Below the pieces are notes generated by a model. It was not told the DNA's origin and searched no databases. It saw only the letters and a program-made list of their open reading frames with translations. From positions 62,001 to 126,000 of the forward strand of contig NZ_JAPNLM010000001.1 of assembly GCF_026627255.1 (NCBI RefSeq): a DNA stretch of 64,000 nucleotides, in the 5' to 3' direction. The position numbers and the translations under genes are program-made. The stretch is from Streptomyces antarcticus. Its GTDB lineage: Bacteria > Actinomycetota > Actinomycetes > Streptomycetales > Streptomycetaceae. Of the stretch, positions 60,343 to 64,000 are shown piece after piece. How positions within the stretch are numbered: the stretch's first letter is position 1; the number at the start of each line of letters is the position of its first letter.

Positions 60343-62063
60343 CAGAACTCTCCGGAGGTCTTGTCGGGCCGCAGTCGCTCCAGCACCAGCAGGGACACCG
60401 CGCACACCAGCATCAGAATCGTGCTCAGGGCCATGGCCTGCCCGTAGTTCAGCTCGCCGGCCCGCCCCAGCAGCCGCGCCACGGCCACCGGGAGCGTCGG
60501 CTCGTCCGGCCGCGCGATGAACACGGTCGCCCCGAACTCCCCCAGCGAGACGGCGAAGGCGAAGCCCGCCGCGATCAGCAGCGCCCGCCGCACCAGCGGC
60601 AGGTCCACCTCCCGCCAGGCTCGCAGCGGGGACGCGCCCAGTACGGCGGCCGCCTCCCGCAGCCGCCCGTCCACTGCCCGCAGCACCGGCAGCATGGTCC
60701 GTACGACGAACGGCACGCCGACCAGCGCCTGCGCCAGCGGCACCAGGATCCACGAGGTCCGCAGGTCCAGCGGCGGCTCGTCCAGGGTGATCAGGAAGCC
60801 GAAGCCCACCGTCACGGCGGACACCCCGAGCGGCAGCATCAGCAGCGCGTCGAAGCCCCGCACGAAACGGCCCGCGCGCCGGGTCAGCGCCGCGGCCGCG
60901 AGCCCCCCGACGACCAGGGCGATGGCGGTGGCGGCGAGCGCGTACTCCAGGGAGTTCCCGATCGCCTCCATGGGCGGCACCAGGAAGGTCCCGCCCCCGG
61001 CCCCCTCGTCCTGAAGCGCCCGGTAGAAGGCGAGGCCGTACCCGCCGGGGGCGTCGAAGGACCGCTCGACCAGCACCCCGAGCGGCAGGACGATCAGCAG
61101 GGCCACCGTCAGCAGCACCCCGCCCAGCAGGGAGCGCTGCGCCCAGCCGCGCGGCGGGTGCGCGGTCCGCCCGGGATCGACGAGCCGCAGGGCGGTCTCC
61201 CGCTTGCGCACGGTCCGGGCGTGCACGGCGAGGATCAGGCCGACCGCCGCGAACTGCACCATCGTGAGCACGGCGGCGGTGGCCAGGTCCAGCAGCTGCG
61301 CGGTCTGCCGGTAGACCTCCACCTCCAGGGTGGAGTACGCGGGCCCGCCCAGGATCTGCACGACCCCGAAGGAGGTGAAGGTGAACAGGAACACCATCAG
61401 CGACGCGGCGGCCACCGCCGGGGCCAGCGCGGGCAGCGTCACCCGCCGCCAGGCGGCGAACCGTCCGGCGCCCAGCACCCGGGCGGCCTCCTCCTGGCGG
61501 GGGTCGAGCTGCGCCCAGAGCCCGCCGACGGACCGTACGACCACGGCGTAGTTGAAGAAGACGTGGGCCAGCAGGATGGCCCACACGGTGGTGTCGAGCC
61601 GGACGCCCCACAGCTCGTCCAGCAGCCCGCCCCGGCCGACCAGCGCCAGGAAGGCGGTCCCGACGACGACCGTCGGCAGGACGAACGGCACGGTGACCAC
61701 GGCCCGCAGCAGCTGCTTGCCGGGAAACTCGAAGCGCGCGAAGACGTACGCGCCGGGGAGCGCGATCAGCAGCGTGAGCACGGTGGAGGCGAGCGCCTGC
61801 CAGGTGGTGAACCACAGCACGCCGATGATGTCGGGCCGGGCCAGCACCTCGCCGATGCGGCCGAACCGCCAGCCCGCGTCCGTATCGAGCCCGCGCCCGA
61901 CGATCGCGCCGACGGGGTAGGCGAAGAACAGCGCGAAGAAGACGAGGGGTACGGCCATCAGGCCGAGCCGCACGGCCGTGGCCCGACCTCCCTCACGGGG
62001 ACCGGGACCGGGAGCGGGGCCGGAACCCGGCGCGGCGCCCCCCGACGCCGCACCCGGGTCCAC
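60342..62063 (-). CDS. thiP: Thiamine-type ABC transporter permease (fused double permease)
   Basis: A 573-residue protein with about 12 membrane segments and two EAA loops (EEAARVLGAGRFAAWRRVTLP and REAAAVLGASPLRAWREVDLP), i.e. two permease halves fused as in ThiP and FbpB. GTG 62063 is preferred, with TAGGA 6 bases upstream. Longer frames overlap thiB. The N-terminal 40 residues are Gly/Pro-rich. It forms the channel of the operon's transporter. Confidence 0.88.
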   Translation of the reverse strand: MDPGAASGGAAPGSGPAPGPGPREGGRATAVRLGLMAVPLVFFALFFAYPVGAIVGRGLDTDAGWRFGRIGEVLARPDIIGVLWFTTWQALASTVLTLLIALPGAYVFARFEFPGKQLLRAVVTVPFVLPTVVVGTAFLALVGRGGLLDELWGVRLDTTVWAILLAHVFFNYAVVVRSVGGLWAQLDPRQEEAARVLGAGRFAAWRRVTLPALAPAVAAASLMVFLFTFTSFGVVQILGGPAYSTLEVEVYRQTAQLLDLATAAVLTMVQFAAVGLILAVHARTVRKRETALRLVDPGRTAHPPRGWAQRSLLGGVLLTVALLIVLPLGVLVERSFDAPGGYGLAFYRALQDEGAGGGTFLVPPMEAIGNSLEYALAATAIALVVGGLAAAALTRRAGRFVRGFDALLMLPLGVSAVTVGFGFLITLDEPPLDLRTSWILVPLAQALVGVPFVVRTMLPVLRAVDGRLREAAAVLGASPLRAWREVDLPLVRRALLIAAGFAFAVSLGEFGATVFIARPDEPTLPVAVARLLGRAGELNYGQAMALSTILMLVCAVSLLVLERLRPDKTSGEF

Positions 62064-62071
62064 GGGGGTTC

Positions 62072-63163
62072 CTACTTCACGACGAGCGAGGACCATGTCT
62101 TGACCCACTGCTCACGGTTCTCGGCGATGGTCTCCGGGGCCACGACCTCGGGCTTCTCGACCACCACACCGTGCTTCGTGAACAGCTCCGGCAGGGCCGC
62201 GTCCTTCGTCACCGGGTTCACGAACATCTGGAGCGGCATGTCCTCCTGGAACTTCTTGCTGATCAGGAAGTCCAGGAGCGCCTTGCCGCCCGCCTCGTTC
62301 TTCGCGCCCTTGAGCAGGCCGGCGAACTCGATCTGGCGGAAGCAGGTGCCGGTGGAGACGCCCGTGGGGGCCTCGGCCGGCTGCGGCTCCCCGTACAGCA
62401 CCTCGACCGGCGGGCTGGAGGCGTAGGAGACGACCAGCGGACGGTCCCCCTTGGCCTTCTTGCCGCCGGCCGAGCCGGAGAACCGCTCGTTGTAGGCCTG
62501 CTCCCAGCCGTCGACGACCTCGACGCCGTTGGCCTTGAGCTTGCTCCAGTAGTCCTTCCAGCCCTCCTCGCCGTACTTGCCGACGGAGGCGAGGAGGAAG
62601 CCGAGGCCGGGCGAGGAGGTCGCGGCGTTCTCGGTGACCAGCAGGTCCTTGTACTCCGGCTTGATCAGGTCGTCCAGCGTCTGCGGCGGGGCGATCTTCT
62701 TGTCGGCGAAGTACTGCTTGTCGTAGTTGACGCAGACGTCACCGGAGTCGACCGGCGTGACCCGGTGCTCCTTGTCGAGCCGGTACTCCGGCTTCACCTC
62801 GCCCAGGCCCTTGGCCTCGTACGGGGTGAAGATGCCGTTGTCGAGGGCGCGCGAGAGCAGGGTGTTGTCGACGCCGAAGAAGACGTCGCCGCGAGGGGAG
62901 CCCTTGGTGAGGATCTCCTGGTTGAGCGCGGCGCCCGCGTCTCCGGACTTCAGCTTCTTGACGGTGTAGCCGCTCTCCGTCTCGAACTCCTTGAGGACCG
63001 CGTCGGTCACGTTGAAGGAGTCGTGCGAGACGAGGGTGACGGTCGTGGACTTCGGGGCGTCGCCCGCGGACGTGTCCTTGGCGTCGCCGCCGCAGGCGCT
63101 GAGCGTGGTGACGCCCAGCGCGGCCGCGAGCGCGGCGCCCGCGATCTTCTTGGTGGTGCTCAC
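62072..63163 (-). CDS. thiB: Thiamine-binding lipoprotein
   Basis: A 363-residue binding protein with a signal peptide and lipobox (TTLSACGG, Cys about 24). The mature part opens VTLVSHDSFNVTDAVLKEF, and contains GDVFFGVDNTLLSRAL and SSPGLGFLLASVGKYG, as in TbpA/ThiB. It starts at GTG 63163 after AGGAGG. A TPP riboswitch covers its leader, so expression should fall when thiamine diphosphate is plentiful. Confidence 0.9.
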   Translation of the reverse strand: MSTTKKIAGAALAAALGVTTLSACGGDAKDTSAGDAPKSTTVTLVSHDSFNVTDAVLKEFETESGYTVKKLKSGDAGAALNQEILTKGSPRGDVFFGVDNTLLSRALDNGIFTPYEAKGLGEVKPEYRLDKEHRVTPVDSGDVCVNYDKQYFADKKIAPPQTLDDLIKPEYKDLLVTENAATSSPGLGFLLASVGKYGEEGWKDYWSKLKANGVEVVDGWEQAYNERFSGSAGGKKAKGDRPLVVSYASSPPVEVLYGEPQPAEAPTGVSTGTCFRQIEFAGLLKGAKNEAGGKALLDFLISKKFQEDMPLQMFVNPVTKDAALPELFTKHGVVVEKPEVVAPETIAENREQWVKTWSSLVVK

Positions 63164-63261
63164 TGGTCAATTCCTCCTGGGATGTCCAGGAGAAGACGCG
63201 GCCCTGCCCGGCGCTCTGCGGAGCGGACGCCGGGCAGGGCGCAACAGCTTGAGTGGTGACC

Positions 63262-63350
63262 GAACTTCCTACCCCGAATGACCGGGGCGAGGTTCAGAGG
63301 GTCTGCGGTGACGGTTACCGCACTCTCAGCGCTGTGGCGCTCCCCTGTCG
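63262..63350 (-). promoter_or_regulatory. TPP riboswitch (thi box)
   Basis: On the minus strand the leader contains GCGCTGAGAGTGCGG, then GACCCTCTGAACCT and CGGTCATTCGGGGTAGGAAG. These are the conserved pyrimidine- and pyrophosphate-sensing blocks of the THI element in the right order and spacing. A TAATAT -10 box (63353-63358) lies just upstream. The switch sits 99 bases before thiB. Confidence 0.95.
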
Positions 63351-63414
63351 GAATATTAAGTTGGTTCGGCCACAGGGTACCCCGTGGCCGAATACGATCG
63401 AACAGAACGGGAGG

Positions 63415-64000
63415 CTAGCGCTCCGAGGCGGCCAGCTGGCCGCACGCGCCGTCGATCTCCTGCCCCCGGGTGTCCCGTACGGTCACGGGCACGCCGTGCC
63501 GGGCGATGGCCTCCACGAAGGCCTTCTCGTCCTCGGGCCGCGAGGCGGTCCACTTCGAGCCCGGCGTCGGGTTCAGCGGGATCAGGTTGACGTGGACCCG
63601 CTTGCCCTTGAGCAGCTTGCCCAGCAGGTCACCGCGCCAGGCCTGGTCGTTGATGTCGCGGATCAGGGCGTACTCGATGGAGATCCGGCGGCCGGACTTC
63701 TCCGCGTACTCCCAGGCCGCGCCGAGCACCTCGCGGACGTTCCAGCGGGTGTTCACGGGGACCAGGGTGTCGCGCAGCTCGTCGTCCGGCGCGTGCAGCG
63801 AGACCGCGAGGCGGCACTTGAAGCCCTCGTCGGCGAAGCGCAGCATGGCCGGAACCAGTCCCACGGTGGAGACGGTGATGCCGCGCTGCGACAGGCCCAG
63901 GCCGTCGGGCTCCGGGTCGGTGAGGCGGCGGATGGCTCCGACGACGCGGTTGTAGTTGGCCAGCGGCTCGCCCATGCCCATGAAGACGATGTTCGAGAGC
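63415..64000 (-). CDS. rlmN: 23S rRNA (adenine2503-C2) methyltransferase RlmN, 3' part (runs off right edge)
   Basis: 195 C-terminal codons of a Cfr/RlmN-type radical-SAM enzyme. [29 protein letters not shown] and [19 protein letters not shown] match closely, and the mechanistic Cys that carries the methyl intermediate lies in GACGQL near the end. The radical-SAM CxxxCxxC lies outside the window. The enzyme methylates 23S rRNA A2503 and some tRNAs. Confidence 0.95.
   Translation of the reverse strand, partial: LSNIVFMGMGEPLANYNRVVGAIRRLTDPEPDGLGLSQRGITVSTVGLVPAMLRFADEGFKCRLAVSLHAPDDELRDTLVPVNTRWNVREVLGAAWEYAEKSGRRISIEYALIRDINDQAWRGDLLGKLLKGKRVHVNLIPLNPTPGSKWTASRPEDEKAFVEAIARHGVPVTVRDTRGQEIDGACGQLAASER

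Noticed and set aside
59320..61815. One giant 831-residue transporter protein on the minus strand
   Set aside because: The first 490 residues are a frame shadow of the permease gene. The real ATPase starts at 60342.
1..64000. CRISPR arrays, rRNA operons, insertion-sequence transposases
   Set aside because: No regularly spaced repeats, rRNA sequence or transposase motifs were recognised on either strand.

Overview
The window is GC-rich actinobacterial DNA, almost certainly from a Streptomyces chromosome. Signs are G/C-biased third codon positions, frequent GTG and TTG starts, many 4-bp ATGA/GTGA gene overlaps, a SARP regulator with TTA codons, a DasR-type operator and a TPP riboswitch. The left quarter is accessory (a biosynthetic gene cluster plus a mobile-element remnant). 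The rest looks like conserved Streptomyces core.

1-15.6 kb: part of a type II polyketide cluster, running off the left edge. The order FAD monooxygenase, TcmI-type cyclase, KS-alpha, KS-beta, ACP, ketoreductase, aromatase/cyclase, second FAD monooxygenase is the order I know from angucycline clusters (urdE-F-A-B-C-D-L-M). Two discrete acyltransferases follow, then a large SARP/NB-ARC activator, an NAD-dependent epimerase/dehydratase, a phosphopantetheinyl transferase and a P450 fragment. The core genes are translationally coupled. Odd points: Asp at the KS-beta pseudo-active site, an NGG instead of PGG motif in the ketoreductase, two acyltransferases but no KSIII in view, and two TTA codons in the activator.

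15.6-18.5 kb: a small integrative-element remnant. It has a tyrosine integrase, an XRE repressor with a likely operator, a coiled-coil protein, and an excisionase-like gene broken by an in-frame TAG. The excisionase fragment joins in frame to a P450 that has lost its first 160 or so residues, so the element marks a disrupted cluster border.

18.6-37.3 kb and 46.7-51.5 kb: polyamine and GABA catabolism. A six-gene operon on the minus strand (aldehyde dehydrogenase, potD, potA, potB, potC, glutamylputrescine-oxidase-like flavoprotein), a second PotD with another aldehyde dehydrogenase, an Lrp-type regulator with a class III aminotransferase, gabT, and a succinate-semialdehyde-dehydrogenase-like gene with a PucR regulator could together take putrescine to succinate. 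A secreted GH18 chitinase with a DasR site in its promoter lies between them.

37.4-40.2 kb: the most unusual part. A NADAR-family gene and a Nudix-like stub are followed by three tandem Y-RNA-like non-coding RNAs and then a Ro60/Rsr (TROVE) protein gene. Two of the RNAs carry a circularly permuted tRNA mimic (T arm, closed acceptor stem, D arm). The third is short with a pyrimidine-rich loop.

40.2-64 kb: housekeeping and membrane genes. These include a collagen-like DUF4190-type protein, an adenosine-deaminase-family enzyme, a glycerophosphodiesterase, a two-component system, a serine hydrolase, an ABC pair, a LOG protein, a DMT-type membrane protein, and a complete ferredoxin/ferredoxin reductase/P450 operon. 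A thiamine-type ABC transporter behind a TPP riboswitch follows, and the 3' part of rlmN ends at the right edge.
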